From NCBI GenBank assembly GCA_000708835.1, contig DF236961.1, positions 124,001 to 188,000 on the forward strand: a DNA stretch of 64,000 nucleotides, in the 5' to 3' direction. The translations under genes and the position numbers were made by a program. Of the stretch, positions 11,343-23,700 are shown piece after piece (the stretch's first letter is position 1; the number at the start of each line of letters is the position of its first letter). Below the pieces are notes generated by a model. The model saw only the letters and a program-made list of their open reading frames with translations, had not been told where the DNA came from and did no database searches. Origin of the DNA: Klebsormidium nitens. Lineage: Eukaryota > Streptophyta > Klebsormidiophyceae > Klebsormidiales > Klebsormidiaceae.

Positions 11343-14300
11343 TTAGTAGCTACTCTTCTTATCGCGTTCTCCACTGCCGCTTGAAGTGCGAGGACGTTTC
11401 TCTTCCAATAATCCCTTTGCTGGCCCCTGCCCTAGATCGAGGCTGCGCCAGGCGTACCCTCTCGACTCGTTCCTGTTGCCGAGCAGTGACTTATTTGCAA
11501 ACTCCGTGCTCCTACCTTCGATACGCTCTTCGCCAGCTTCCTGCTCTGATCCCAATATGTTCCTTTCACTGGAGACCCCGTTGCGAGAGGTTCTCAGCCC
11601 TTCGAGGAAGCCGTCTTTCTTCAGATAGTTCCACCGGCCAAGGCTCCCAGTCACGGACCTTGAAACCTGTTCTTTCACGCCGTTGGAACCCAACCTGCTG
11701 ACGTCATTACCGAGGGGCGGGAGCTGTCGCGGCCCATTCTTCCTAACGCCAAACGTCAGGTCCCCTGAAGCACTGTCCTTGCCAGCTGTCCGTGCCTGCA
11801 AACCGACCGTCAAACCCGCCGTCGGCATTGTCGGGGGCAGACTCCGCTTTCCGTTGCTCGTTCCGTTCAAGCTTTCCGTTCCGTTCTCATACCTCTCCGA
11901 ACGCCCCAGCCGGACCCCGTTGGCTGAGTCCAAACCCCTAGGCGGGGCCGCACCGAGGCTTCGTGCCTCGAGCCCCCGGTTCAACAGGGCCTTCCAATCG
12001 TCAGCGGAGTTCCTTCCCGGAGCGCCGAGGTTCCGCCCAGCGGAATGGCCGTTGCTGCTGGCGTCCAAACCCATGACCAGGTCTGCACCGATGGTTCGCG
12101 CCTCAAGCCCCCGGTTCAATAGGGCCTTCCAGTCGTCCGCAGAGTTCCGGCCCGGAGCGCCGAAGTTCCGCCCAGCGGAATGGCCGTTGGTGCCACTCGC
12201 AGGCAGGGGCGCCCTCTCCGCCTCGTTGATGGACAGCTGCGTGCTGCTCACGATATCGACGAGGGAGCGGTGGATCTCGTTGTCAAACGCGTCCCAGTAC
12301 CACTGCATAAACCACCTGCAGAGATGGGAAGAGAGGGACGGGTAAACGATTACAGTTTTCGTTCCGGCGAAGGTGCTCGGCTTGATTGTCTGCTGAAAGC
12401 CGCCGGGAACCTCGTGTAAACCGTACCGATAGCCGCTGATTCGACAGAGGTAGTAGCAACTGGCAGCTTGCGCCAGCAAGCAGGGCAGAAGTTTGGTCGG
12501 CTTGAAACGAAACATGCTCGTAGGCAAGGAAGTTTCAGGTCCGACAGAGTAGGAAGAGCGACTGACTTCCAGGCTGCTGGCTGGCCGATAATCGCCTTAC
12601 GGCTCCACCCACACAGACGCCTCTAACAACCCCACGCCTTCGCTTCCGACGAGACGAATTGCAATCTCCCTGTGCCTTGAAAGAAAAGTCTTCGCTCGCC
12701 GGACAGTCTTTTCTTCTGCGAATTGCACTAAGTTTGCCACAAAAAGCATCTTCGATTTCGCATGCAGAAGGAACCGTAATAGAGCATGTCATGAACAAAA
12801 GTACTTGTGGCTCACCTCTTGGCCATCTTCTTCCTGGTGATGCACGCCCCCAGCTCTCCCCGCGCCGCCACCTTCTCCCCCACGTATTCTTCCCAGGCCG
12901 AGAACGCCTCCCCCAGCCTGCGCCTGTTCACCCTGGCCGCCACCCGCTGCCCCGCCAGCCTCAGCGTTCGCCGCCTCGCTGCCACGTGGCACCACCTTCT
13001 GAGCGCCGCCGCCAGTTCTCTGCTCCTGCGTGCTTCACGGTAAAGACTCAACCGTCGCCTCAAAAGGACTTGCCTCGAGACGCGGTCTCTCCACTGAGCT
13101 AACGCTGACGTCAGCAGCTGTCGCTCGCTCTGCTGTTTTAGATGCTCGGCCGCGTCCCCAATCGCCGCTGCCCGCCAGAGGGCTTCTTTCCAGGCGGCAA
13201 ATGCGCGCCGCTGCTGCGACAGCTGTCGCCGCTTTGCGATCTCGCGTCCGATCCCGAGCGACCGACTCGTCTCATGCATCCACGTGTCAAACGCACCCCG
13301 CATCACCGCTCGGCGCGCCTCCTCTTCCTGTGCCCGTTCCTCCTGCGCCGCTGACGTCACCTCCCGCCAGGCCAGCAGAACGCGTCTCCTGACGCGTTGC
13401 TCAGCCTCGAGCTGCGCCGCTTGTCTTCGCTCCTCCTCCGCACGCTCAGCAAAGTTCTCCTTGACGACCCCCTCCCATGCAAAGAACGCTCTTTCAAGCA
13501 TCCTCCGTTTGGCCCAAATCACGGCCCGCACCTCCGACCTCCATTCCTCTTTCTCCTCAATCGCTCTCTCTTCCTTCGCCACGTGTACAGCTTCCGCCCA
13601 TGCGTAAAACCCGGCTTCCAGCAGCCTCCTAGTGGCCCACGTGGCAGCCCTCGAGGCGTCCTGCTCCTCCTTTCTAGTCGCTTCTTCCTCTGCAATCCGC
13701 AAGTTCGTTTCGGCGACCTCCCTCTCCTCTGCCGACTGCTCGACAAGCCCAACCCAGCCCTTGAAGGTCGCCTCGACCAGCCTGCGTTGCGCCCACCTAT
13801 CGGCCCTCTTCTCTTTCTCTTCCTCTCGTTGCTCTGCCCGACATTCTTTTTCTTGCACAATCTTCTCCTCCTCTTTTGTCTCGTCTACAGCAAGTATCCA
13901 CGAACCGAAAGCACGCTCCAACAGTCTGCGCTTCGCCCACTTCCCAGCGAACGCTTCCGCCTGGACCTCGCTTTCCTCCTCCCTTGCTCTTTCTTCCTCC
14001 TTCTCGTTGACTGTCCGCTGAACCTCACCCCGCCACACCCCCCAAACTCTCTCAAGCCGTCTTCGAACTGCCCAGCCGCCCGCCCACTTTTCTCTCGCTC
14101 TCTCTAGTTCCTCCTCCGCTCTTTCGTTCTCAGCCTCGTCACGTGCCGCTTCCATCGCCAATGTCCAAGCCCTGAAACCCCTCTCCTCCAACCGGCGTTT
14201 CCCCCACCTATCCGCAAACTCAACCCGTCTCGCCTCGGCTTTCTCCATCTCAATCTGCTCCTCGTTTTTCGCGATCCGAGCCGCCAGGCGGTCGATGCGC

Positions 14301-17300
14301 GCCCCTTCCGCCTCCTCCCGCCAAACCCTAAACCCTCGCTCGAGCCGCCGCTTAATCGCCCACCTTTCCGCCACCGCCACCTTGCGTACTTCCTCCGCCT
14401 CTTCTCGCACCCGCTTCTCTCGTTTTTTTTCCTCCGCTGCCCTCCGCTCCTCCAAAACCTCCGAAACCTCTGTTCTCCAGGCCAAAAAAGTCGCTTCCAG
14501 AAGGCTGCGCTTTGCCCAGGCAGTGGCTCTCTCCTCCCTCAACATCTGCTCGATCTCCGCGTGCGACTCTTCCAACCGCTTCTCCTGAGCCGCGGCAACG
14601 GAATCGTGCCACACCCGGAACCCGTCCCACAGAGCACGTTTCCGCGCCCAGGCCTCTGCCCGCCGCCACTGCCGCTCCTCCTGTTCAGTTTCCGCTAGAG
14701 TCCGCTCCCGTTCCCGTTCCGTTTCCTCCCGCCACGCCGCGAAACTCCTCCGCAAACACCCTCTGCCCACGATCCTTCGAGCAGCTTCGACCGCCTTGTT
14801 CAAATCCATTCGACCAGCAACAACCTCCCGCCAAGCACGTACCGTCCGAACTTGCATCCGCCGGTCCGCATATCGTGCGGCGCTCTCGATTGTTGATCGT
14901 CTATCTCTCCCCTCCGCAGCATAGTCTCTCCAGGCCTCGAAAGCCATCACCCCGCACCGGGCAGCCCACCGCCGCCGCAACCCCGCCTTCAGCTCGCGCG
15001 CCGCTCTCTTCCGCTGCACAACCATTTTCCACCCGTCCAGTACGACCGCCAGTGCCGATCGCTCCGCTTGCCGGCCCAGAAAATCCACCACCCTCTCCCG
15101 TTCCCTTGCTGCAGTCGTCCCCTCCCTCCACGCAACAAACGTGCGCCGCACCCGTCTCTCGCGAGCGATGCCTTCCAGCCGCGCCGCTTCCCGCACACCC
15201 CGCCGGTGATCTTCCACCGCCGAGAGCCACATGTCAAACGCGCGCGCCCTGAGCTGCGCCTCGAGCCGTTCCCGCATGCCGTCCGCCAGGGTCGCTCTCA
15301 GCCGTCGATCGGTCACCGCGGATTGCCAGGCCTCGAACGCCGCCGCTGCTAGCCGTCCTTTCCGGCTCTCAATTACATTCCGTTCCGCCTCGACCGTTGA
15401 CCGGACCTCTTCCCGCCAGGCCGTCAGCACGGATCCCAAGCGCCGTCTCTGGAACGCTCTTGCTAGCTGCTCGGCCCGTCGCCTCTTCTCAGCTTTCAGG
15501 TTCGCTCGGCACCGCCACGCATGAAAGCTCATTCTCGCCATTCGCAGCTGACGCGCCCTTCTCAGCTGGCCAGCCAACATTCGCTTCGCTTTTCGTGCCT
15601 CCACGTAGTCGCGCCACTTGGCAAACGCTCGCCGGGCCGTCCGCCCCTGCCACGTGTTCATCAGCCGCTCCAGAACCTCACTTCTCTCCCGCTCTAAATC
15701 CACCAACGCCCGCCACTGTGACATCACCCGCCTGGCCAACCCAACCTCCCTCCGGCGCTTCCCTTCTTTGACCATCTTCTTAACCAATCGCCGCTCCTCA
15801 CTCCACTGCAGCCACGCCCGCATAACCCGGGCCATAACCGAGCTTCTGACCCTCTCCCTAACCCTCCCCTCGGCAGCTGCCAACTGCACCCGCCGCCGCC
15901 ACACCTGCTCCCACGCCCCAAACGCTCTGCTCGTAAGACGGTTCCGCCGTGCTTCGCTTATCCGTGTTTCGAGAGCTCGCGACTGCTTCTTCAGCAGAAC
16001 GGTATCCCGCCAGCCATTGAAAACATTTCTGACACGAGACCTCTCCTTTTTGTGACCCAGAGACTCAGCGAAACGCTCTTGGTGCGCAGCCCTTGCGGAA
16101 AACGTGGCAGCGTACAATTCGTCGAGGCGGCGCGCCTCCTCCTCTTTGGCAGCGATGTGGTCCATCAAGTGAGTTATCTGTGTTTAACAAGTGGAGAAGC
16201 TTTAGCTCCTTGATAAAACCTCGAATAAGTGTCGAGGCCTGGACTAAAAGAAGAAAGACCTCAACCAGCAATCTATACTGCTCTGGAAGCTCCTAATAGA
16301 TTGGTTCATCAGACGTGATCTGATACCGACCACTTCTGGCTGCTCGAAATTGTCGTCATTAGAAGTGATCGTGAAGGGTGCTCAACGAAATGCAGCCACA
16401 CAAGAAAGCAAAAAGATAAAGCAGACAGAGGGCAAAAGAAAACAAGAGACCACTGAAAGCAACTGCCGATCTTCTATGCGACTGCGAATTACTGTCTGCT
16501 TGTCAGCCCTCTCGATCACTTCCGGGGAATACTAAATGGCCACAAACTATGCAAACGAGGAGGACCGTTTCGTGCACGTTACTACGATGTGTTTCGACAC
16601 GTTACCTAGAACCAGAGGTCTGTGAAACAAAAGGAGAACCAGATTCGTTGTCGAGAACGGCACACAACCGTGGTGTGATGCAAACAATCAAGAAGTGTTT
16701 CGTCCTAGACTATGTCGGTCGATACCTTGAAATCCTCATATGTGTTTCTCGACAGTTCGAAATCCCTCTTGGTGTCTCTAAACAGCCCTTAATTCCTTTC
16801 GTCGAGCCGCTGTCGAAACGTCTCTATTCCCGAGCCCCAGACTCTTACCGTCGCCTCCGCGTCCTGGTTGAGCTTCCCGATCTCGAAGACGGCGCCGTCT
16901 CGGACGTCCAACAGCTCCCGGCGCAGGGTCTCCAGCTCCGCTTGCAGGGCCCGCCGCGCCTGGATCTCCCGCTGCATGAAGTGCTTCCACTCGCTCGTGA
17001 GCAGGCTGGACATGGCGCGCAGCACGTTCCCTGGGCGCAAAAGAACCGAAAGTTGAGATTGCGTCGGGCTGGCCGCTCTGTCAGGAAAGATGCCAAACGC
17101 AATGACACGATTTTGGTGTCTTGAGAGGGAAAGAAAGGAAGATCTGACCGAGCTGTCAGGGAGGGGGTTGAAGAAGACGAACGGACTTTCAAGATCGAGG
17201 GGGGGAAAGAGGTAAGCGCAATCGCAGATGGGGATTCAAACGCGATGAAGCGTTGTGTCTAGCTCCTTAATCTGTGGAAACCGTGTTCGTTATGGACCGG

Positions 17301-19988
17301 CGCTGAGATAAACGGGGGGAAAATCTTAAGGATGCTCACTGTAAAAAGAGGTCGACAAAAGTCCTGTGACAAATATTTCTCGCCTGCTAAACAATTATTA
17401 CTCAGTTTCTCGGGTGTCCTTAAGAGCAATCACCTTGGCCTCAAGCAGCTCAAATCTTCGTGACCGTTGTCCTTTTCACACAAAAAAAGAAGCGGACCTC
17501 AATGGTTCCTTCCTTCCTTCTTGAACAGTATCTTAGTAAAGCGACGAACCTTGCCAGGAAATGAGGCCAGAATGAGAGTTTCGAAGGGCTTTCGTACCTT
17601 GCTTCTCATCGACGTTCTCCTGCACAGACTGCACCAGCCGTTCCACGTGTCCGTGAGTGATGGATGTCGACACTGCGCCGCGGTTGATTCGCTCAACCTC
17701 CACCGCGAAGACGAAGTTCTCCAGACGCCGGCTGCGGAATTGGAAGGTCCACGTGGTCCAGCCGCCTTGGGGCTCGTCCCCCACTAACTGCAGAGCAGAA
17801 ACTTCTCAATTGATTGTCAAAAAAAGTAGATCACAGTCAATAGAGAGCTAGCATCTGACGATCTGACGCGTTTGCTGCAGGGCGCTTGCGTCCCTTCTCG
17901 TATTCAACAAGCTCTGAGTTTGTTGAGTGCATTTTAGATTTACTGACGCTGAGGCGTCTCTGTTCAACGCTGCGCGTGTGGCACCACTGCAAGCACCTGG
18001 CACTTGTTGGAAGAATGCAGTCTACTTGACGATTGTTTGCGATCACGGCCGAAATCTTACGTTCCTTTGGACGAAGGCTTGGAAGTTCGTCCAGAATTTT
18101 CATGTCGTTACGCATTGACTTAAATCGCAAATCTATATTCCTAAGCTTGCTCGTCTCGTCAACTCTTGATTGGTAGACACTGATAAATCCGATAACTCCC
18201 TTGCCAAATGATAAGACTTCGATCGGCCATGATGGGCCAGGAGACAGCCTTGAACTCTGTGGCTCGTCTCCAATCACCAGGCAATGTCGGAAGGAGACAA
18301 GAGTACCTGGCACTACAACAAGCCCTGCTCATCTCACAAGAAGCGAATACAACCTTTTCAACAAACTTTGAGACAGGTTTATGACTTGCTGGGGGTTTGA
18401 CCTACCTCCCATTGTTCCCATGTGCCCCAGTTGGTATTGTAGAAGCACAGGTGGTCTGGGCCCCTCCTCCGAGCTTGAAGGAACCGGCCCCCGGCAGCAG
18501 GGCTTTTGAAGCCTAACCAGGGGCCCTGTAGCACCAAAAAGTACACACAAGAAGCGCTCAGCGCTGTCACGACAGGCTTCAAAGAACACATAAGCTGCTG
18601 GCTACACAGACTTACAGGTCAAACACTTTGTGCCTTTGGCAAGACATGTGGTAATCTTCAACAGTTAAAGCCGGCAACTAAGCAAGCAGTCTCTTATGAG
18701 CAAGCTGACAGCCACTTGTGGATTCTTGTGCTGCGCAGATAGTATCTGAACTCTGTGATTCAGTATCTAGTCAGTTGCATCATGGTATCACATTAGCAGA
18801 TGTTCGATGAGGCACGCGAGCTGTTATTTTCGTTTCCTTCTGCAGCTGTGCTAAATCTGTCAGATGACTCATTAGACGATGCTGCTGACGCTGCCTTTAA
18901 AGATTCTCTGAAAGAAGCTCAGAGATCCTGGACTGCAATTGAGGGGACCTACTATCTCATCCTTTTGTTGCAGTTGTTTCCCAGTTGACCATGGGACATA
19001 CTTCCAGGAGCAAAATATGCAAACTCGACAAGCTCGATTCTAGGCAATGGCTGAACAGGATGCCGTTTAACCAAAGCTCTTGGTTCTCCCCATAGACCTC
19101 TCAAGAGACAAACGGAGCTTCTTATATTCTCCATAAAATCCTCAAAAATCAAACAGAGCTTCTGACTCTCCCTATAAACCCCTCAAAAGACAAACAGAGC
19201 TTCTCAATCTCTCCACAGATCTTTTGAGAAAGTTCCCAATGTTCCTCACCTGGCAAACCACCACCAGCTGTGCTACAGGGTCAGTGCTCTGCGCCCCCTC
19301 CTGCAGCGGCACCAGGTTGAAGATGCCTTGGCTATCTCTGACATCGTCTGTGGTTTGAGCAACCCCATACAAGATGCCACTCCTCCGGAAGACCACAATG
19401 TCTCCATCGACAAGGGTCACGTCTCTGGGGCGCCTTATGTTTGAAGTGGTTCTCTGGCCAAACTTCTCAGGGCTGCAGGATGGCTGGGGAAGGGCCATAT
19501 TGACTCCTGCAAGGACATGGATACACAAGACTTACTCTTTGAATGAGCAATGAGAAGGGAATCAACTTGACCCCCAACTTGACCCCATTTGAGAAGCAAT
19601 TGCAGATTTCAGACTGTACCACTAATCTATCAAAAGCCCAGATGCGGTGAGACGCATACCAGCATCCCATGTCTCATGAATTTCCAGGAACTTGGCTGAT
19701 AAACAGGGCCTTCTTAGAGCCAGCGGATTGATCTGCTCATAAGGGTGGTCGAAGCAGAAAGCAACAGGCCTGAATGTTGCTTGGATGAAAGTACAACCTG
19801 GTTGATGTCACACATCATCTTCTCCTCACATCGACGACTTGTGAGAATTCATCTCTCCCTGAGAAACTTCTACGACCACCCATGGATAGGAAGGCCAGGA
19901 CCTTACCAGTGTACAAATTCTCTGCTGCTTCCTTGCTCAGGCCAACCAAGTGGCCTGCCGCCCCTGCCTCATTTGATACGGCTGACAT
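11343..19988 (-). CDS. SFI1-repeat (centrin-binding type) coiled protein with a beta-rich N-terminal region
   Basis: Seven exons chain in phase: 19988-19907, 19506-19250, 18525-18406, 17787-17598, 17030-16849, 16177-12816 and 12315-11343, giving about 1721 residues. The 3.4 kb exon encodes roughly 29 copies of an (A/V/T)FxxW(R/K) unit spaced 30-40 residues apart, the Sfi1 pattern that binds centrin along one long helix in yeast and animals. The N-terminal exons encode a beta-rich region with GDIVVFRRSGILYGVAQ, GRFLQARRRGPDHLCFY and GTWEQWELVGDEPQGGW, which resembles a fascin-like or lectin-like trefoil, then a coiled-coil stretch (REIQARRALQAELETLRREL). The last exon is Asn/Gly/Arg-rich with a 45-residue in-frame repeat. 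The 3.4 kb frame has an in-frame TGA exactly at its donor (AAGAG|GTGAG), so an unspliced reading would wrongly end there. The start is uncertain: the ATG at 19988 is the first in frame, but upstream exons are possible. The role in microtubule-organising structures is inferred from the family. Confidence 0.72.
11966..12188 (-). repeat. 135-bp in-frame coding duplication
   Basis: Two near-identical segments at about 11966-12053 and 12101-12188 are offset by 135 bases (45 codons). Both encode NGHSAGRN(F/L)GAPGRN followed by SADDWKALLNRGLEAR in the tail of the SFI1-like protein. Few differences separate them, so the duplication is recent. Confidence 0.85.
19096..19218. repeat. 41-bp tandem repeat, three copies, in an SFI1-gene intron
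   Basis: Units centred on ACAAACRGAGCTTCT recur at about 19115, 19156 and 19197. They lie just inside the intron, next to the 3' end of the exon 19506-19250. They are clearly non-coding. Confidence 0.8.
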
Positions 19989-20434
19989 CCTCAAACCAGG
20001 ATGCCCATTAAAGGCTAGGGACAAGCTTCATTTTCCCCCATCTCAGTTATCACGATTGCGTCCATTGGCATTGAAATTGGATGTAGGTGCAGCTGACGAG
20101 CTTCGTAAAGTTCTGAGTTGGGGCCTTGGGGTTCAAGTTCAATGCTCCTGTAGGCTGTAGCCTGTAGGGACCAGGTAGATTGGTCTCTGGAAACGCGCAG
20201 GCGCCTTTTGATCCAGTTTGAAATGGAGGCTTCATCAACGGCGCAGAGCTGCTTCAAAAGCCACGCTGGACCTTTTTGACGGTTCCTTTCTACTTAGAGT
20301 CTGACAGAAGCAGAACCATGGTCTGTTCACACTGTTTGACTCATCTTCGATCAACAAAGTCGTGCTAGCTATCATGTTCTTTTAGTTTCGAAGACAGGTC
20401 CAATATCTGGAATATAAGGCTGAAGTTTTCCACC
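19989..20434. promoter_or_regulatory. Bidirectional intergenic region between the SFI1-like and UPF0301 genes
   Basis: About 446 bases separate the two divergent start codons. The space must carry both 5' ends unless extra SFI1 exons lie here. No obvious TATA element was noticed. Confidence 0.5.
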
Positions 20435-22670
20435 ATGGCGGCATCTGGATTCACGGCAGCCCTGCCATCGTTTCTTTTCACTCAGAGCGTGCTTGGCTCC
20501 CACTGTCAAAACCACTTGACGAGGAGTGGCTTGTTGAATCCATGCTTGTGCACCTTCAGCTCCTTGAAAGCTAATCACGTTGCGAGCCTGGGCAACTGTA
20601 AGCGATTGACAAGGTGAGGAAAGATTGTTTGAGCATGTTAGATCAGGCGAGGACAAAATGCATGCGGGTAAGATGCTACAGAAGTGGTAGTGTTGGAAGT
20701 GTGAACTATGGTGGTTGTTTTGACTGCTCTTTTTGAGCTGGAGTTACAATCTGAGTATATGCCTGTTCCTTCAAGGTGGCAAGGCAAGGAGTCCAAGCAC
20801 ATTCATTCTTAAGATTTTGTATGGGGTACCAATGATCGTTTGCATTGATTCACTAGCGACACATGCACATGGTGGAAGCATGCTGGCGGCCTCTTCTGGT
20901 CACAGCATTGCTTCTGAAGAGGTTGCTCAACGGCAAAAATGGGAGCTTTTTGGATAGAGTGGGAGGCCTTACAGTGCCAAGTTCTTCTGTACAGTGCAAG
21001 GATGCTTCCCCGATGATTGTCCTTGCCACAGTTGTCACTTACTTCAGAGATGTCAGAATATGCACCGAGCGTGTTCGAAGTCTGTGCATTCAATCTTTGC
21101 CCATAAGCCCCACTTTTTGCAGAAGCCAACCACCCTTGCCCAACAACACGTCAGATGCCACATATCAAAGTGAGAACCAGCAGTTGCCAGTGAGAAGCAG
21201 CCCTTGCCTGAGTCAAAAAGAGCTGTTTTGGAGTTTCCTCGTTCAGGTCTAATTGGGCCCCAGTCACATTTTTGCAGAATATCAAGGCTTTCAGGAAGGA
21301 GAAAGGACTTTCACGTTCGTTCAGCCCTTCCCGACGACGCAGAAGAAGCAAGTACAAGCGGAAGTGGCGACGACGACAGCCCGACGGCCGCTGAGATCGA
21401 CTGGCGCGAGTTTCGGGCGCGACTCGTGGCGCGCTCCGCAGCCGAAGCTGCGGAACGTGCCCGAGAGGAACAATTAGAAAGCGACGCTGCGGAAGATAGA
21501 GCTGTCCCGGAGATCCAACCGGGGGGCTCGTGGGCGCATCCGCTGGTTCTACCGGAGGTTGGCGCCCTGGTTATCGCCAAACCGGGCTACTTTAACCAGA
21601 ATCAGCAGTACTTCAACCACGCCGTCATTCTCTTGCTGCACCATGGGGAGGAGGGCTCCATGGGGATAATTCTCAACAAGCCTACAGAACACACACTTGG
21701 CACACTTTTCGAAGGCATAGACACGCTCTCCCCAGAGTTGGCCTCGGGGCGGCTTTACCTTGGGGGCGATGTGGGGCATGGGGCCACGCATGTTTTGCAT
21801 AGGCACTCGGACCTTGACGGGACGAGAAAAGTAGTCGAAGGGGTTTACACGGGCGGGTTCGAGGCGATCGGGGAGCACATCCGGGCGGGCAAGAGCGAAT
21901 GCGACGATTACCGATGGTTTCATATGTATGCAGGTGAGTCCTTCCCATCTTTCTTCAAACTTTCGATGACTCGTTTCATGTCAATCTTGAAGTGTTCAGC
22001 AAGTTCACGTGTAATAGACTGTGGCAGGCCTGCGCACACATTTGAGATGGGCGGGTCTGCCAACTCTGAAGCTTTTTGAGTATGCATCGGCTCTGCTGTT
22101 GCAGCTAATTGCAGAAGAGTCGAAGTAAACGAAGCTTGCGAGCCAAGTGATGGTTGCCTCATGTACTTTTGATTGATCTTCGTACCTTTAGGAGACTTTT
22201 CACTCTTGAGATGGGTTTTAGCGTCACGATAGCAGGTCAGGGAAAGTTAGTGATTGTGAATGTTTGAACAAGTGGATTGACAGGGGTGGAGGGTCAATTT
22301 TTGGCGTTAAAGGGTTTGATGAGGTTTGTGCAAGCTTCATCTCCGTGCCCCTTTTCTGGAAAACAAGGAGTCGATTAACACCTCCGTTTCCGTACATAGA
22401 CCATTACTAGTGAGTGTGTCAGCAGCAAAATGAGTGGACTTTGCCCGAGATTTCACAACATACTGTTTCCTCTTTCTTTGTGTAGGTTGGGGACCTGGAC
22501 AACTAGAGAACGAGGTCAAAGCCGGCGTATGGTTCCTCGGAAGTTGCTCAAGAGACTTGCTTCTTACTCACTCAGAGGACTTGAAGACGCCCCTTTGGGA
22601 CGAAGTCCTGCAACTGATGGGTGGCACTTATGCGGAAGTGGCAAAGCGGAGAGCTGAGGACATGCCTTGA
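20435..22670 (+). CDS. UPF0301 (YqgE/AlgH, DUF179) protein, plastid-targeted form
   Basis: Exons 20435-20597, 21247-21933 and 22486-22670 are in phase and give 344 residues. The first 55 or so residues (MAASGFTAALPSFLFTQSVL...) are rich in Ser, Leu and Thr and poor in acids, as in a chloroplast transit peptide. An acidic, Ala-rich linker follows. The conserved domain starts at EVGALVIAKPGYFNQNQQYF, with HAVILLLHHGEEGSMGIILN, LYLGGDVG and finally MYAGWGPGQLENEVKAG, where the last intron splits the Gly codon before WGPGQLE. All the family landmarks are present, so it should be intact. The biochemical function of this family is not established; bacterial AlgH was once linked to alginate control. 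It is head-to-head with the SFI1-like gene. Confidence 0.9.
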
Positions 22671-23700
22671 TCGATTGTCCTTGTATTTGTGATTTTAGTG
22701 TACATAGATTCGAGTATGACTGTGTTGGGCTCAATGTCAATTAGACGTACTCCCGGTGCAAGCCCTTACCATCCCCAACTCTTTGGATGATGGCTGACAT
22801 AAGGTGCCTTTCATTCAGAAATGCAAAGCATCGGTCTCAACTGGTCTGCGATAGGAGCCTCCTCATGTGAGGTTGGCTGTCAGTCGCATCGACAAATCAA
22901 GTACCTGGCCGTAATGGCAACAGAACTTCGTCATGTGGTTATAAGGCCTTAAGTATGTATTGGTTGCCACTTTTCAATGCCCCCATGTGCAACTATGTCG
23001 AGACCGTTCGCGGTGTATCTCAGTTCAATGTCGGTCGGTGTATTCCTAGCTCTACTGCATGTGTCTAAGGTCGTCTATGAATCAGAATAATTACTGATCG
23101 ATTGAACCAGGGCCTAGCTCTGCATGATTCAATTGGACCGCGTCCCAATGTGCACGCGCAACCGTGATGGCGAGCCCATGGATCTCAAAAGGAGTCAAGG
23201 GTTGCAGCCCAATCGAAATCGCATGCAAAACCGATGCAACCTGACTCGGGATTACTCAGTGGTGACGTTGCGCTTGGGCCCGCCGTGCATGGGACTCCCA
23301 CATGCGCAGAAATTGTATTTAAAAGTCGGGCGGGCCCGCCCATGCGCTTGGAATCTTTCCAGTAAAGTACCGACTCAGCCGTGTAAAGTTAGAAAGTTCT
23401 GATCGTGTCGGAGTTTCACGGTCTTCGTACTCAGCTCTTGCCCTGCAGGCCGACATGCGTCCCCATGGCCAGCAGTACATCATCCGCTGTACTAATGAGC
23501 TGAAGTTATTATGTGGCAACCATGACCATAGATAACTGCTTAGCTTAATGGTCTGCGGAAGCGAGGTGTGGACACGCCGAAAAGGCAAGCGCAGAGAAGC
23601 CTCGGAATGTTGAGGACCGTGCTGAAATGCGTGGGAAGATGCACTTGATTGCATGAATCTGCTGTGTCAGTAACTTCAACCCAACGACTTCTCACACACA
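22671..23700. other. Intergenic between convergent genes
   Basis: This lies between the 3' ends of the UPF0301 and NUP54 genes. It includes a short GC-rich patch around 23275-23345 with GGGCCCGCC words in both orientations. No gene, RNA or clear transposon was seen. Confidence 0.55.

Noticed and set aside
11683-12345. 220-residue open frame on the plus strand
   Set aside because: It is antisense to the last exon of the SFI1-like gene and mirrors its GC-rich repeat. It has no motif or splice support.
14512-15252. 246-residue plus-strand frame, Pro/Arg-rich
   Set aside because: A shadow of the long SFI1-repeat exon, produced by its codon bias on the opposite strand.
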